Positions 52,997 through 61,916 of a stretch of DNA of 64,000 nt are shown here, in pieces; the first letter of the stretch is position 1; each line of letters starts with the position of its first letter. The DNA is from JAXLWB01 sp046328715 (lineage in GTDB: Bacteria; Chloroflexota; Anaerolineae; Caldilineales; Caldilineaceae), in contig JAXLWB010000034.1 of the NCBI GenBank assembly GCA_046328715.1, forward strand, positions 46,010-110,009, written 5' to 3'. The translations under genes were made by a program, and so were the position numbers. The notes under the pieces are model-generated. The model did no database searches. It was not told where the DNA came from and saw only the letters and a list, made by a program, of their open reading frames with translations.

Positions 52997-53031
52997 AAAA
53001 TAAACGCTGGATTTCTGCAAAAATCCAGCGT
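52997..53031 (-). terminator. Hairpin behind pheT / in the carboxypeptidase leader
   Basis: ACGCTGGATTT (minus-strand 53031-53021) pairs exactly with AAATCCAGCGT (53014-53004), followed by TTTATTTTC. It can stop pheT transcription. Because a likely promoter lies just upstream (53039-53068), the same hairpin would also sit at the 5' end of the carboxypeptidase message. Confidence 0.7.
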
Positions 53032-53038
53032 CGTATTC

Positions 53039-53068
53039 ATTATCCACTTCCAACTCTTGCTATTGCAA
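53039..53068 (-). promoter_or_regulatory. Possible promoter of the carboxypeptidase gene
   Basis: Minus-strand TTGCAA (53063-53068) and GATAAT (53039-53044) are 18 bp apart, about 55 bp before the ATG. Confidence 0.4.
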
Positions 53069-53104
53069 CAGACCGGCAAACCAAGTTGTTACAATTCTGC
53101 AATC

Positions 53105-55690
53105 CTAAACTCTCAACTTGCCACCCGTCTCCCGTTCCACGTTGTAGATGATGCTGCGGCGTAGCTTCTCCACTTCCTTCTCGGCCAGATTTCGTTCCTG
53201 GCTTTGATAGGTGACGCGATAGGCAAGCGATTTGTTGCCGATCTGCACATTTTGGCCACGATAGACATCGAAGAGTTCTACATCGGTGACGAGCGCACCG
53301 CCCGCCTTGCGGATGATCTCTTCGACTCGGCGCACGGTCACTTCTTCGGCAACTTCGAAGGCAAAGTCCTCGATCACGGGCATGTAGACGCTGATCGGCT
53401 TCATCGGCTCGAAGCTCCAGGCGGGACGTACGAGTGGAGCGATCAGCAGGTCGGCGATACAGACACGCAGATTGGGCAAGCCAAAGGCGGTGCGCACTTT
53501 GGGATGGACTTCACCGACTAAACCAGCATATTGACCACCAACGTAGAGTGCAGCACAACGTGGTCCAAAACTTTCGGCATCGGGTTTGGCACGGAACTCA
53601 ATCGCTTCGGGCTTAAAGCCAAGCCGATCGAGCAAACTTTCCACGCTGCCCTTGATGTCATAGAAGTCAAATTGTTCCGAGCTATCGCTGCTTGGTGTGT
53701 AGAAACTGTGTGGTTGACGCGGCCCAGCCAGCAGAACGACGGCATGGCCTTCTTCCAGCGGCAACGTACCATCGCCTTTTTCAGGCAGATAGACACGGCC
53801 AATCTCAAAGGTAGTGAGCCGATTGGTGAAGCGTAGATTGCGTTCCAAATTTTCCAGCGCGCTGACCAGCATCGAGCGGCGCATTACCCGCCGTTCGGGC
53901 GCAATTGGGTTGGCGAGGGCAATGTAGGCATCGAGTGGTGTCTTGCCGTTGCTACTCACCAGCAACTTATCATGATTTTCGGGCGAACTGAGCGCATAGT
54001 TGATGATCTCTTGCAAGCCAGCGCCGACCAAAATGTCGCGCACTTTTTCCTCGGTAGCAGTGACGTTGCTGCGCCATTGCGTCGGCATCACGTCATCCAT
54101 CAAGGTTGTGCCGACCGACTCGTAGCCGATCACGCGCGCCACCTCTTCGATCAAGTCTGCTGGAATACGAATGTCAAGCCGATACCAGGGCGGCGTGCAG
54201 GCAAGGACAGCTTCACCGGCATCGTAATGCAGCGCAAAGACACTCTCGTCGCTGGCCCCGACTGGAAATTCAGAGTGTTGCTCGACTGTAAAATCGAGTC
54301 GCTCCAGCGCGGTCTTGATCTCCTCTAACGCTACTTCCATGCCGAGGATGCGGCGCATATCGCTCAAGGTGGTATAGACGATGGGTGTTTCCTGAGACAC
54401 TGGATAGGTGTCGACCATCCCTGGAACAACTCGTCCGCCAGCATAAAGGCGCATCAGCTCGGCGGCACGGCGCGCACCAATCGGGTTGAGACCAGCAGGG
54501 ATGCCACGCGTAAAGCGCCGACTGGCTTCACTGGGCAATAGTAGTTTGTTGGCGGTACGGCGATTGTTGATAGCGTGGAAGGTAGCGGCTTCGAGCAAGA
54601 CATTGACGGTGGAATCAGTCACTTCGCTCTCCAGCCCGCCCATCACACCGGCAATTGCTACCGAACCAGCGTGGTCGCAGATCATTAACATGCTGTCATC
54701 GAGGGTGCGGGTAACATTGTCGAGCGTGGTAAATTTTTCACCCGCTTGCGCCCGCTTGACGACGATCACCGGCTTTTCTTCGCCGATGCGCTGGGCGCGA
54801 GCTTTGAGTGTGTCGTAATCAAAGGCATGCAGCGGTTGCCCCCATTCGAGCATCACATAGTTGGTGATGTCAACAATGTTGCTGATCGGACGCATCCCGG
54901 CTTTGGTCAGTCGCTCCTGCATCCACTTGGGCGAAGGTCCAATTTTGATGCCCTCGATGATCATGCCGGTGTAGCGGTTGCAGAGATCGGGGTCGGCGAT
55001 TTCGACTGCCACCCAATCGGCGGCATTGTCACTTCCGGTTTGTTGACATTCATCGGCAGGCAGATGGAGCGGCGCACCAGTCAAGGCGGCGACCTCACGT
55101 GCCACGCCGATAATATTGAGACAGCGTGCCATGTCGGGGGTGAGATCGAGTACCAGGATCTCGTCGCCCAGGTAGTCGCACAGCGCTACACCGACTGGCG
55201 CATTGGCAGGAAGTTCTAGAATCCCTTCATGTTCCTCGCTCAAGCCCAATTCTCGCTCAGAGCAGACCATGCCGTTCGATGGAATGCCACGGATCTTGGA
55301 AGATTTCAGCTTCTTCTTGGGGCGTGGCTTCTCTTCGCTGTAGGCATCGACCAAAGTGGCCCCGACGCGGGCAAAGGCGACCTTCATCGGCGGCAGGGTG
55401 CCATCTACTTTAGTTTTGCCCCGGTGGACAAAAATATTGGGCGCGCCAGTCACGACACGATCCGGTTCTACGCTGCCAAAATCAACATCGACCAGGGAAA
55501 GTCGATCCGCATCGGGATGGGGCAAGACGGCCAGCACTTCACCTACAAGTAATGTTTCGGCATCCCACCAGTCGCCGATCTTTTCAATTGCATCCACGCC
55601 GTGACCCGCCAACGTCAAACGTTCGGCCAACTCGGCAGTGGGCAGCGTGATTTCCACATACTCACGCAGCCAGGATAGAGGAACAAGCAT
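53105..55690 (-). CDS. pheT: Phenylalanine-tRNA ligase beta subunit
   Basis: An 861-residue PheT: N-terminal tRNA-binding/EMAP-like domain (about 40-165, GEVLAVLPHPDADRLSLVDVD), B3/4 editing domain (about 215-390), B5 (about 405-490), the synthetase-like core, and the ferredoxin-fold anticodon-binding domain (PISVYMPVIEDFAFEV to the end). It forms the alpha2-beta2 enzyme with PheS, which charges tRNA-Phe. pheS, normally directly upstream, is not in this window: a repeat hairpin, an IS element and a Nudix gene are there instead. Some Chloroflexota place pheS elsewhere. The start ATG at 55690 lacks a strong ribosome site but has AAGGAGTCCTC upstream. Confidence 0.95.
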   Translation of the reverse strand: MLVPLSWLREYVEITLPTAELAERLTLAGHGVDAIEKIGDWWDAETLLVGEVLAVLPHPDADRLSLVDVDFGSVEPDRVVTGAPNIFVHRGKTKVDGTLPPMKVAFARVGATLVDAYSEEKPRPKKKLKSSKIRGIPSNGMVCSERELGLSEEHEGILELPANAPVGVALCDYLGDEILVLDLTPDMARCLNIIGVAREVAALTGAPLHLPADECQQTGSDNAADWVAVEIADPDLCNRYTGMIIEGIKIGPSPKWMQERLTKAGMRPISNIVDITNYVMLEWGQPLHAFDYDTLKARAQRIGEEKPVIVVKRAQAGEKFTTLDNVTRTLDDSMLMICDHAGSVAIAGVMGGLESEVTDSTVNVLLEAATFHAINNRRTANKLLLPSEASRRFTRGIPAGLNPIGARRAAELMRLYAGGRVVPGMVDTYPVSQETPIVYTTLSDMRRILGMEVALEEIKTALERLDFTVEQHSEFPVGASDESVFALHYDAGEAVLACTPPWYRLDIRIPADLIEEVARVIGYESVGTTLMDDVMPTQWRSNVTATEEKVRDILVGAGLQEIINYALSSPENHDKLLVSSNGKTPLDAYIALANPIAPERRVMRRSMLVSALENLERNLRFTNRLTTFEIGRVYLPEKGDGTLPLEEGHAVVLLAGPRQPHSFYTPSSDSSEQFDFYDIKGSVESLLDRLGFKPEAIEFRAKPDAESFGPRCAALYVGGQYAGLVGEVHPKVRTAFGLPNLRVCIADLLIAPLVRPAWSFEPMKPISVYMPVIEDFAFEVAEEVTVRRVEEIIRKAGGALVTDVELFDVYRGQNVQIGNKSLAYRVTYQSQERNLAEKEVEKLRRSIIYNVERETGGKLRV

Positions 55691-55700
55691 GAGGACTCCT

Positions 55701-55785
55701 TAAGTTACGAGATACGAAATACAAGATACGAGATGTAGATCATGCCAACTCGTAATTCGTATTTCGTAATTCGTATTTCGTAATT
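55701..55785. repeat. ACGAAATACGAATT repeat hairpin upstream of pheT
   Basis: The left arm TTACGAGATACGAAATACAA... and the right arm TCGTAATTCGTATTTCGTAA... match in several registers. The IS element is inserted at the outer end of the right arm; the last 11 bp (55775-55785) are repeated on the other side of the IS. Confidence 0.85.
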
Positions 55786-56155
55786 TCAACTACGGTCATA
55801 GAAAAAAGACAACAGGATAGTGAAGAAAGTTTGAGAGAACTTTCGTGAACAAAAGCCAAGCCGGGCAAAGGCAAAGGTAGCTAGGCAGAGCGAGCGGTAG
55901 GTTCAAGGCCAACGTAGGCACCAGCCCCCAGGGAAAGAAGCAGCTTATGCAGATGCGACACTGGCGCAACGCTCTCCTTGTCACGTCGTCGGAGCTGCGT
56001 AGGGGACCCAGCAGGCCAGGGTTTGGGTCAATTCTGCTAGGAGCCGAGAGACGAGCGAGCGAGCAAGGCGAAGCTGCACGTTATGCAGGTGCAGGAGCCG
56101 GGAACAGCCGGACGTGTAACGGCAGGGCAGCGAAAGCCAGAGCAGCGTGTGACAG
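55786..56155. other. Gene-free tail of the IS element
   Basis: 370 bp behind the transposase stop. Short frames of 60-90 codons exist on both strands but overlap each other in conflicting phases and resemble no protein. Small hairpins occur (CTGCAC...GTGCAG near 56069-56095; AAGTT...AACTT near 55827). It may hold an RNA or be decayed passenger DNA. Confidence 0.5.
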
Positions 56156-57232
56156 TCAGGCGTGGTGCGAGACCGTGAAACCAATCGGCACCGACCAGTT
56201 GAGCGTCAGTGCACGCTGCAGATAATCTCGCCCCAGGCGAAAGTAACTGTAATCTATCGCCTGGGGCCGTTGCAGGCAATGGTCGTGACCATGCTGGGTG
56301 AGCCAATCCCCGATATGGATCAGCCAGAGTGTAGCGAGTGCCATGCCCAGAATGAGGAGGTGCAAGCGTGCGGGATCGCTAATCTGTGTGCGTTCCAAAT
56401 CGAAGCCGTAACTCTTCCAGTCGCGAAAAGTGGGTTCGATCCAAAAACGTTTGCGACCGCGCCGCCAGGCTTGCGCATCGGCAGTCAGGTCAGTCGCCCA
56501 AAAGCGGGGGAACGGCTGATTGGGTGACCAATCGGCGATGAGGTTGACGGGACCAAATGGCTCATCCTTGGTCAAGCTGACCTGCTGCCAGTAGCGCCGC
56601 TGTCCTTTACATACGCCCAACGCACTGAGTTGCCGCCAGTGACCATCGGTCAGTTGCACATAGGTATCGCTTTTGATGCCAACTTGCCAATGCCAGTGTT
56701 GCTGACAACAGAAATTCTGGACGGAGGTGGCGCGGAATTCGCAATCACCATAGTAATGAATACGCACGCGGGCGAGCGGCGGTAGATAAGGTTGCACTTG
56801 CCGGAGCAAACTGAGTTGTACCTGGGCACCGGTACCGCCAAAGGGCAAAATGCGCCAGGCGAGGGGCAGCAAGCGCTTGTGATAGGCGGCTCCCACCGTT
56901 AAAATGCTCTGCTCCTGCCCCAAATCGGTGCGATCCATCACCAAGGCCACTTCTTCCCCTTGCCAGTGGGTAAACAGGTGGCGCACAACCTGCCCATAGC
57001 TGCGATGCCAGGTTAACTCCGCATTGTCCAAACTGCGACTCAACCGTTGGATCAGCTCTTCCAGGTCGTTCGTCAATGGTAGATGGACGGCTAGCTCGGA
57101 CAAATGGCAATTCGGACTAACCGCAAGAGACTGGCTGAGCAAGGCCAAGTTTGTCACGCTACTCGCTCGGATGCCCATGCCCATCCTCTGCAGTTGCTTG
57201 ACTATTTTCTGATGTAAATGTACGCTGTTCAT
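56156..57232 (-). CDS. IS4-family DDE transposase
   Basis: A 358-residue transposase with a full catalytic triad: Asp100 (LVMDRTDLG), Asp163 (HYYGDCEFRA) and Glu266 (FWIEPTFRDWKSYGFDLE), the last inside an IS4-like R/W...E...K signature. The N-terminal 80 residues are helical and likely bind the ends. The frame is unbroken, so the element may be active. The ATG at 57232 lies about 115 bp from the right end of the element; GAGGAGCGACTC precedes it. Confidence 0.88.
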   Translation of the reverse strand: MNSVHLHQKIVKQLQRMGMGIRASSVTNLALLSQSLAVSPNCHLSELAVHLPLTNDLEELIQRLSRSLDNAELTWHRSYGQVVRHLFTHWQGEEVALVMDRTDLGQEQSILTVGAAYHKRLLPLAWRILPFGGTGAQVQLSLLRQVQPYLPPLARVRIHYYGDCEFRATSVQNFCCQQHWHWQVGIKSDTYVQLTDGHWRQLSALGVCKGQRRYWQQVSLTKDEPFGPVNLIADWSPNQPFPRFWATDLTADAQAWRRGRKRFWIEPTFRDWKSYGFDLERTQISDPARLHLLILGMALATLWLIHIGDWLTQHGHDHCLQRPQAIDYSYFRLGRDYLQRALTLNWSVPIGFTVSHHA

Positions 57233-57383
57233 GAGTCGCTCCTCATTCGATAGACTTCTTTTCCAATCCGTCTATCTTATTTTGGCGCGACTCTTCCTAC
57301 TTTTCAACCCTTACTTTTTCCTATCCTATTTCTGATAGGAGATGAAATTTCGTAATTGTTTTTGCTGATTTTACCACACTCTT

Positions 57384-57986
57384 TCACTGGGCCAATGATT
57401 CGTAGACCAGATCGTGTGAGAGTGCGCGCCACAGTCCCCAAAGATGGCGGTCGCCAAGGAGGTTACGTAGTTCGGCTGAGATTTGTAGAAGTTGACAGGG
57501 AAGGATGGTTTGGAAGGATTCGATTTCTTGCGGATCTTGTGGAACTGGGTCGTCACCGTTGCTAATCACATGGAAGACGTAGCTGGCAAAGTGAGCGGTA
57601 CGACCCTCATGCTGAAAAAAATACTCAATCACCCCGAGGAAACGCTTGATCCCTACGTCAAGCGATGTTTCCTCCTTGACTTCGCGCAAAAGCGCACGCT
57701 CTACCCTTTCATCCCAATGCACCCCGCCAGAAGGCAGCCGGTAGAGATGGATAGGATAATGTTTTTTGGCATGGACCCAAATCGAGCCATTGGGATTTTG
57801 AATTGCAAAGACCACTTCTGCACGTCGGTCACTTTGGGATTGGAAACGATATTTGACGATATCGGAACAAGCAGGCAGTTTTACTTGCATCCGCTTGGGG
57901 ATGCCATAAGCCCTTGCCAGTGTTTCGACTTCCTCCTCCCAAATCGTAGGGTGAACTTGAGGGGGTGCAATCACTGAGTTCAACAT
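57384..57986 (-). CDS. Nudix hydrolase
   Basis: A 200-residue Nudix protein. The box GGVHWDERVERALLREVKEETSLDV has G, E, REVKEE and the following hydrophobic residue in place. The preceding HLYRLPSGG fits. The N-terminal 70 residues include a short YRFQSQSDRRAEVVFAI strand pair. I cannot assign a substrate. It ends about 37 bp from the IS target site. It is a different subgroup from the Nudix protein at 18115. Confidence 0.88.
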   Translation of the reverse strand: MLNSVIAPPQVHPTIWEEEVETLARAYGIPKRMQVKLPACSDIVKYRFQSQSDRRAEVVFAIQNPNGSIWVHAKKHYPIHLYRLPSGGVHWDERVERALLREVKEETSLDVGIKRFLGVIEYFFQHEGRTAHFASYVFHVISNGDDPVPQDPQEIESFQTILPCQLLQISAELRNLLGDRHLWGLWRALSHDLVYESLAQ

Positions 57987-58291
57987 AACAAGCTCTCCAA
58001 ACTACTTTTTGCGGTAATCGCTAAATTTGTTAAGCCACAGCCGGAGGGCTCGGTATGGTAAAGGATTCTAAATAACGTCATGCAGAATGCGCAAACAGCT
58101 TCAGCCATTCCTACTGGCCAGTATACTGAGATTGCGAAAAATCAAGTATTGCAATCTTTTTGCACTTTGCGAGCATTCCAATCAGTCAATCTAGTTATTG
58201 CACAACATTTATTCTATTTTGTATAACGTTGTTTTGTACAGATTTAGGATTGGTGGGGAAAAATTTCTATGCCCTGCAGAGGCATTTGAAT
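57987..58291. other. 305-bp intergenic region
   Basis: AT-rich DNA between the Nudix start and the stop of the next minus-strand gene. It holds AGATTGC...GCAATCTTTTT near 58129-58162, a weak terminator-like hairpin, and no convincing frame. Confidence 0.4.
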
Positions 58292-60373
58292 TTAGAGACG
58301 TTTCTTACGCCACCAGGAGAAGAGCGAAACGATGAGCATGGCCACCACCGTACCCAGCGAAACAAGTTTACCAACTTTGCGTGGCATTGTATCCTCGAAG
58401 CGTAAGAGGAGGTTGCCTTCACCCAAGGGAAGCGGAACGGTCATCCGCCCAGTGACGCCGCTTTCGGCAGGTACGATGGGCAATTCACGGACGGGTTGTC
58501 CATGTTCACCGTCGAGCAACCAGGCGTGCCAGCCAGGATAGTAAAAGTGATTGAAGATCAGCGCTTGGCCTTCGGCTTTGTGATTGCAAAACCAAACTTC
58601 TTCGCTAATTACAGTGTGACTGTAAGAATTGGCTGCAAAACATTGCTCCTTGGAGTAATCGAAATTGCCATAGTCAATCAAGGAGGTCACGGGTGTAACT
58701 TCCTTGCCTTCAGTTTCCCATTGTATATATTGCTCAGCAATCGGGCTCCAATGGGGAATCTCTTTAACCCAGCGCGTGCTACCGGTCAGCTCGTCGGCAT
58801 CTCGCTGGAAGCGCATCAACGAGGCCAGGCCCACCGGTCCCTCAGCCGGCTCGCGTACCTGAACTTGTAGGTACGGATAGCTGATGAGGATGACGAGGGC
58901 GGAGAGAAGGAGGGTGGCGATTGCGGAATTCGGATTGCGGATTGCGGATTCTTTATCCGTGATATGTGATTCGTGATTCGTAAATTTGGGCTCAGCCAGG
59001 ACTAGGCCGGCGAGGATGCTGATACAGATGGTCATAACATTGAACCAGCGCCAGGGGAATTGGGCAGCGCCCAGAATGGCTCCGATCACGGGTAGATCCC
59101 AGAGCGATGCGGCGATTTGTAGGGAGACAAAGACGCTGACCAGGGCAGCAACCGCGAAAACGATGATTTCCCAACGCAGGTCAGGCCGTCGTCGCCAGCC
59201 GACAAAGAGGCCGATGATCGCCAATAACAGGGCAGCGGCCCCGATCTGAAAACTGATCGTGTCGTCGGGTCCGGCCACGCTCACGCCAAAGCCCCAGGTC
59301 GGGCTAAAGAGCTGTTGGAAATAGACAAAGTGTGGATGAAAATCATAACGTCCATCAAACCACTGATCCACCCGCACATCGCCCCGCTCAAGCAACATCG
59401 GAATCCAGAAATTGGCGCTGAGGCCGAGTCCGAGGAGTAGTCCGAAAACCGGAGTAAATAGAGATTGGAGATTGCGAATTGCGGATTGCGGATTGCGGCG
59501 GGTGTCCACTCTGGCCGTGGACTGCGACAGATGCCCTTTCTGGGCGTGGATTGCGGGATCTACAATCGCTTCTTTGCTTTTGAATTCTCCAAGCCACACG
59601 ATCAGTAGATACAATCCAATCAATGGCGTGACCAGTACCATGACCAGGTTGCTAGTCAACATCAATCCGGCGTAGCTGAGAGCGCAGGCAAGAACGGCCC
59701 ACCAGGAGCGTTGCAGGACAGCACGGCGTACGCTCCAGAGGATAAGCGGCGGCCAGAGCATGGCCATACTTTCTGCCAGATTGGCACGCACATAGAGGTT
59801 GAGCAGATGATAGGGAATGTAAGTGTAGACCAGCGCCGAAAGCAGCGCAGCATTGCGCCCCGCCCAATCACGTACAAACAGATACATGGTGGCAGCGGAG
59901 CCGACAATGCTCAGGCAGAAGACGGTTTCAATTGCGCCGGTGTAGCTAAAATTGAGAAAGTGCAGTAACAGTTCCGCTACAAAATGGCTAAATAGACCGT
60001 AGATGTTAAAAAAGGGATAGCCGTAGCCAAAGGTAAAATCCGGACTCCAGCGCGGCCACCAGATCCCATCTTGCACATTGCGGTTGTATTCAAAAAGGAA
60101 GTAGACGTGGTGACGAGCGTCATTCGCCCCCCAAAAGTAACCAGGTAAGGCAAAAGGCGCAACTGCAAAGCTCGTTAGCAGCAGTGTCAACCAGAAGAAG
60201 CGGTCACGCCATAAGGGGAATTGCGGATTGCGGATTATGGATTGCGGATTGCGGTGGGTGTCCGATGGCGACGGAATACCACTTGTGGCATATGTCACAA
60301 GCCGAGATCTTAAATTCGCAATTCGCGCCCGGAACGGGCATCCGCCGCAATCCGCAATTCTATTCAGGGCCAT
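58292..60373 (-). CDS. Polytopic membrane protein, possible GT-C-like, carrying three repeat insertions
   Basis: About 693 codons if the ATG at 60373 is used; it overlaps the stop of the upstream gene. Roughly twelve membrane segments and an outer loop with GYFWGANDARHHVYFLFEYN follow, as in the 6-pyruvoyl-tetrahydropterin synthase-related membrane family and GT-C enzymes. A C-terminal outer beta domain (FNHFYYPGWHAWLLDG) ends with one helix and RKKRL. The N-terminus up to FPLWRDRFF, a loop at about 271-306 and one at about 463-486 consist of IRNPQSAIRN-type peptides translated from ATTGCGG repeats. The true start is uncertain. It is paralogous to the upstream gene and probably in one operon with it. 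Confidence 0.75.
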   Translation of the reverse strand: MALNRIADCGGCPFRARIANLRSRLVTYATSGIPSPSDTHRNPQSIIRNPQFPLWRDRFFWLTLLLTSFAVAPFALPGYFWGANDARHHVYFLFEYNRNVQDGIWWPRWSPDFTFGYGYPFFNIYGLFSHFVAELLLHFLNFSYTGAIETVFCLSIVGSAATMYLFVRDWAGRNAALLSALVYTYIPYHLLNLYVRANLAESMAMLWPPLILWSVRRAVLQRSWWAVLACALSYAGLMLTSNLVMVLVTPLIGLYLLIVWLGEFKSKEAIVDPAIHAQKGHLSQSTARVDTRRNPQSAIRNLQSLFTPVFGLLLGLGLSANFWIPMLLERGDVRVDQWFDGRYDFHPHFVYFQQLFSPTWGFGVSVAGPDDTISFQIGAAALLLAIIGLFVGWRRRPDLRWEIIVFAVAALVSVFVSLQIAASLWDLPVIGAILGAAQFPWRWFNVMTICISILAGLVLAEPKFTNHESHITDKESAIRNPNSAIATLLLSALVILISYPYLQVQVREPAEGPVGLASLMRFQRDADELTGSTRWVKEIPHWSPIAEQYIQWETEGKEVTPVTSLIDYGNFDYSKEQCFAANSYSHTVISEEVWFCNHKAEGQALIFNHFYYPGWHAWLLDGEHGQPVRELPIVPAESGVTGRMTVPLPLGEGNLLLRFEDTMPRKVGKLVSLGTVVAMLIVSLFSWWRKKRL
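58919..58985. repeat. ATTGCGG repeat in the polytopic gene, third site
   Basis: GATTGCGGAATTCGGATTGC... followed by GTGATATGTGATTCGTGATT-type units. In frame; it encodes about 22 residues (FTNHESHITDKESAIRNPN) between two membrane segments. Confidence 0.8.
59457..59570. repeat. ATTGCGG repeat in the polytopic gene, second site
   Basis: GAGATTGCGAATTGCGGATT... runs into GGCGGGTGTCC, an inner GTCCAC/GTGGAC hairpin, GCCCtttctGGGC and a last GGATTGCGGG. In frame, encoding a loop with RRNPQSAIRNLQS. Confidence 0.8.
60216..60362. repeat. ATTGCGG palindromic repeat at the gene junction, first site
   Basis: The left arm GATTGCGGATTGCGGTGGGTGT... and the right arm (complement of GGATTGCGGCGGATGCCC) differ at three positions. 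The loop holds CTTGTGGCATATGTCACAAG, itself nearly palindromic. It covers the end of the upstream gene and the first 50 codons of the downstream one. Confidence 0.8.
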
Positions 60374-61904
60374 GCAACACCATCTTATCGTCTTGTCCGC
60401 CGTTGATCGGCAGTCGCTTGCCATCTCGCCAATCGTAGAAGCCAAAAATGTAGACGGGGGGAGTTTGGGGTGGGTTCTGCAAGGTAATCGAATAAGTCGC
60501 CGTAAATACCTCGCCTGGCTGCCAACTGGTTGCTGGACGATCGGGCAGGGGCGGTCCGTCAAATTGGGCGAACCCTGTCGATTGGGTGCTCTCATCGCTG
60601 CGTGCTTGCAGGAAAAAATTATAGTCAAAGGATAGGGGCTGAAGTGCCTGCCAGCCCAGATCTAACTTCACCGTGGGCCATTGGCTTTGATTGATCTGCA
60701 TGTTGAGTATCACCAGTTGATTGTCGCCGACCGTTGCCAACGGTTGAAGCGGAGGCTCCAATGCCGTAAATGTTGTGGTGAGCAGATTGTAATTGAAAGC
60801 CAACGTCAAAAGCATCAGCCCCGACCAAAGCGGAAACTCACCAAATTCTGGCAGCAGTGTCGGTAACGCAGCTGCGAACACAACCAATAACGGCGCAGCG
60901 AGCAAAAGAATCTGCCAGGGGTATAGCAACAGGCGGTCAGCCTTGAGAAGCTGCCAAACCGGTATGCTAAAGTCCAGGCTCAGTAGAATCAAAATCAGGC
61001 TACCGCTCCCGGCAAAAGCTAGCAGCCGAACCGCTTGAACAGCTAGACCGGAGTTTGTCATACGCCAAAGCCAAAGTGCCAGCAGCGCAGTGAGCAGCGC
61101 CATCGTCCCCAATTGAAATGGATAACCATCCTGCCAGCCGGGGATGCTCGGTGCGACTTGCCAATGGTTGCGCAACAGTTGAAAGAGGTAGACAAAGTGG
61201 GCATAGAAATCGACAGGGGCTGGTGCATACGTCCCCCAAACTGGCCACAGAGTTGCCGCGCCAACGAGTCCACCCAACAGAGCCAATCCTGCTGCCCAGC
61301 CATTACGCATCACCCAGGCCGCATAGCTTAGGAGCAGCAATGTCGCCAGCAAGGCCAATCCAGCCTGCGTCAGCCAGAGCCAGGTCATCAATACGATAAA
61401 AACAGCTCCATAGAGTAGCCTTCCCTGACGTCCTTGCTCCAGCATCACGCGAGAGAGAGCCCAAAAGAGCCAGGGCAGCAAGGCTATTACTGTTGCGTCA
61501 GCAAGACTGCCACGTACATAGATGGTAGCCAGGAAGGGAGGTAGCAGTATGTAGATCCAACCGGCTAAGGCCGCACCTCGTCTACCCAATCTTGCTTCCA
61601 ACCAAAAGTAAACCCCAATGCCAGCACCAAGGATGATGCCGATAAAGGTAAGTCGAACCGCTAGAGTAGGGCTAATGTTCAGGAGAAAAAACAAATGAGG
61701 AACGAGGCTAGCGCCGACTCCTTCGCCCCGCCAGAGGTCAGGCGCAACCGCAACCGTGGCCAAACGGTTCAGGGTGACAGCATTGAACTGAGGTAGAAAA
61801 CCCTCCAGCGCTTGCCAATAGCCCGGATGGGTCGCAGGTGCCCAGGCAAACACACTCAACAGCAGCATGACCCACAACTCAACTCGTCGCTTGCTTTCAA
61901 CCAT
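60360..61904 (-). CDS. Polytopic membrane protein, paralogue of the downstream gene
   Basis: 514 residues with about eleven membrane segments and a final outer beta domain of about 120 residues (VILNMQINQSQWPTVKLDLGW). The segment HFVYLFQLLRNHWQVAPSIPGWQDGYPFQLG aligns with HFVYFQQLFSPTWGFGVS of the downstream protein, marking them as paralogues. The first outer loop is short and lacks the ANDARHH motif. Such pairs occur in glycan or glycolipid assembly clusters, but no reaction is assigned. The last codons HGPE-stop lie beside the repeat at 60216-60362. The ATG lacks a good ribosome site. Confidence 0.72.
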   Translation of the reverse strand: MVESKRRVELWVMLLLSVFAWAPATHPGYWQALEGFLPQFNAVTLNRLATVAVAPDLWRGEGVGASLVPHLFFLLNISPTLAVRLTFIGIILGAGIGVYFWLEARLGRRGAALAGWIYILLPPFLATIYVRGSLADATVIALLPWLFWALSRVMLEQGRQGRLLYGAVFIVLMTWLWLTQAGLALLATLLLLSYAAWVMRNGWAAGLALLGGLVGAATLWPVWGTYAPAPVDFYAHFVYLFQLLRNHWQVAPSIPGWQDGYPFQLGTMALLTALLALWLWRMTNSGLAVQAVRLLAFAGSGSLILILLSLDFSIPVWQLLKADRLLLYPWQILLLAAPLLVVFAAALPTLLPEFGEFPLWSGLMLLTLAFNYNLLTTTFTALEPPLQPLATVGDNQLVILNMQINQSQWPTVKLDLGWQALQPLSFDYNFFLQARSDESTQSTGFAQFDGPPLPDRPATSWQPGEVFTATYSITLQNPPQTPPVYIFGFYDWRDGKRLPINGGQDDKMVLHGPE

Positions 61905-61916
61905 GGATGTTTATTA

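Larger units (their letters stand above)
55786..57346 (-). mobile_element. Complete IS4-type insertion sequence
   Basis: The element is about 1.56 kb and flanked by an 11-bp direct repeat, ATTTCGTAATT, at 55775-55785 and 57347-57357. Target duplications of 10-13 bp are usual in the IS4 family. Its ends are weakly inverted (TCAACTACGGTCATAGAAA against TCATCTCCTATCAGAAA). It holds one intact transposase and an unusually long tail of about 370 bp without a gene between the transposase stop and the left end. The left flank is repetitive, so the boundaries are probable, not proven. Confidence 0.65.

Noticed and set aside
55796..56306. Short frames in the IS tail as a passenger gene
   Set aside because: They conflict in phase, are low in order and match no family I know; the tail is listed as gene-free instead.
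58193..58230. Plus-strand promoter-like TTGCAC...GTATAA
   Set aside because: The spacing is good, but only the 3' end of a minus-strand gene lies downstream, so chance in AT-rich DNA is likely.
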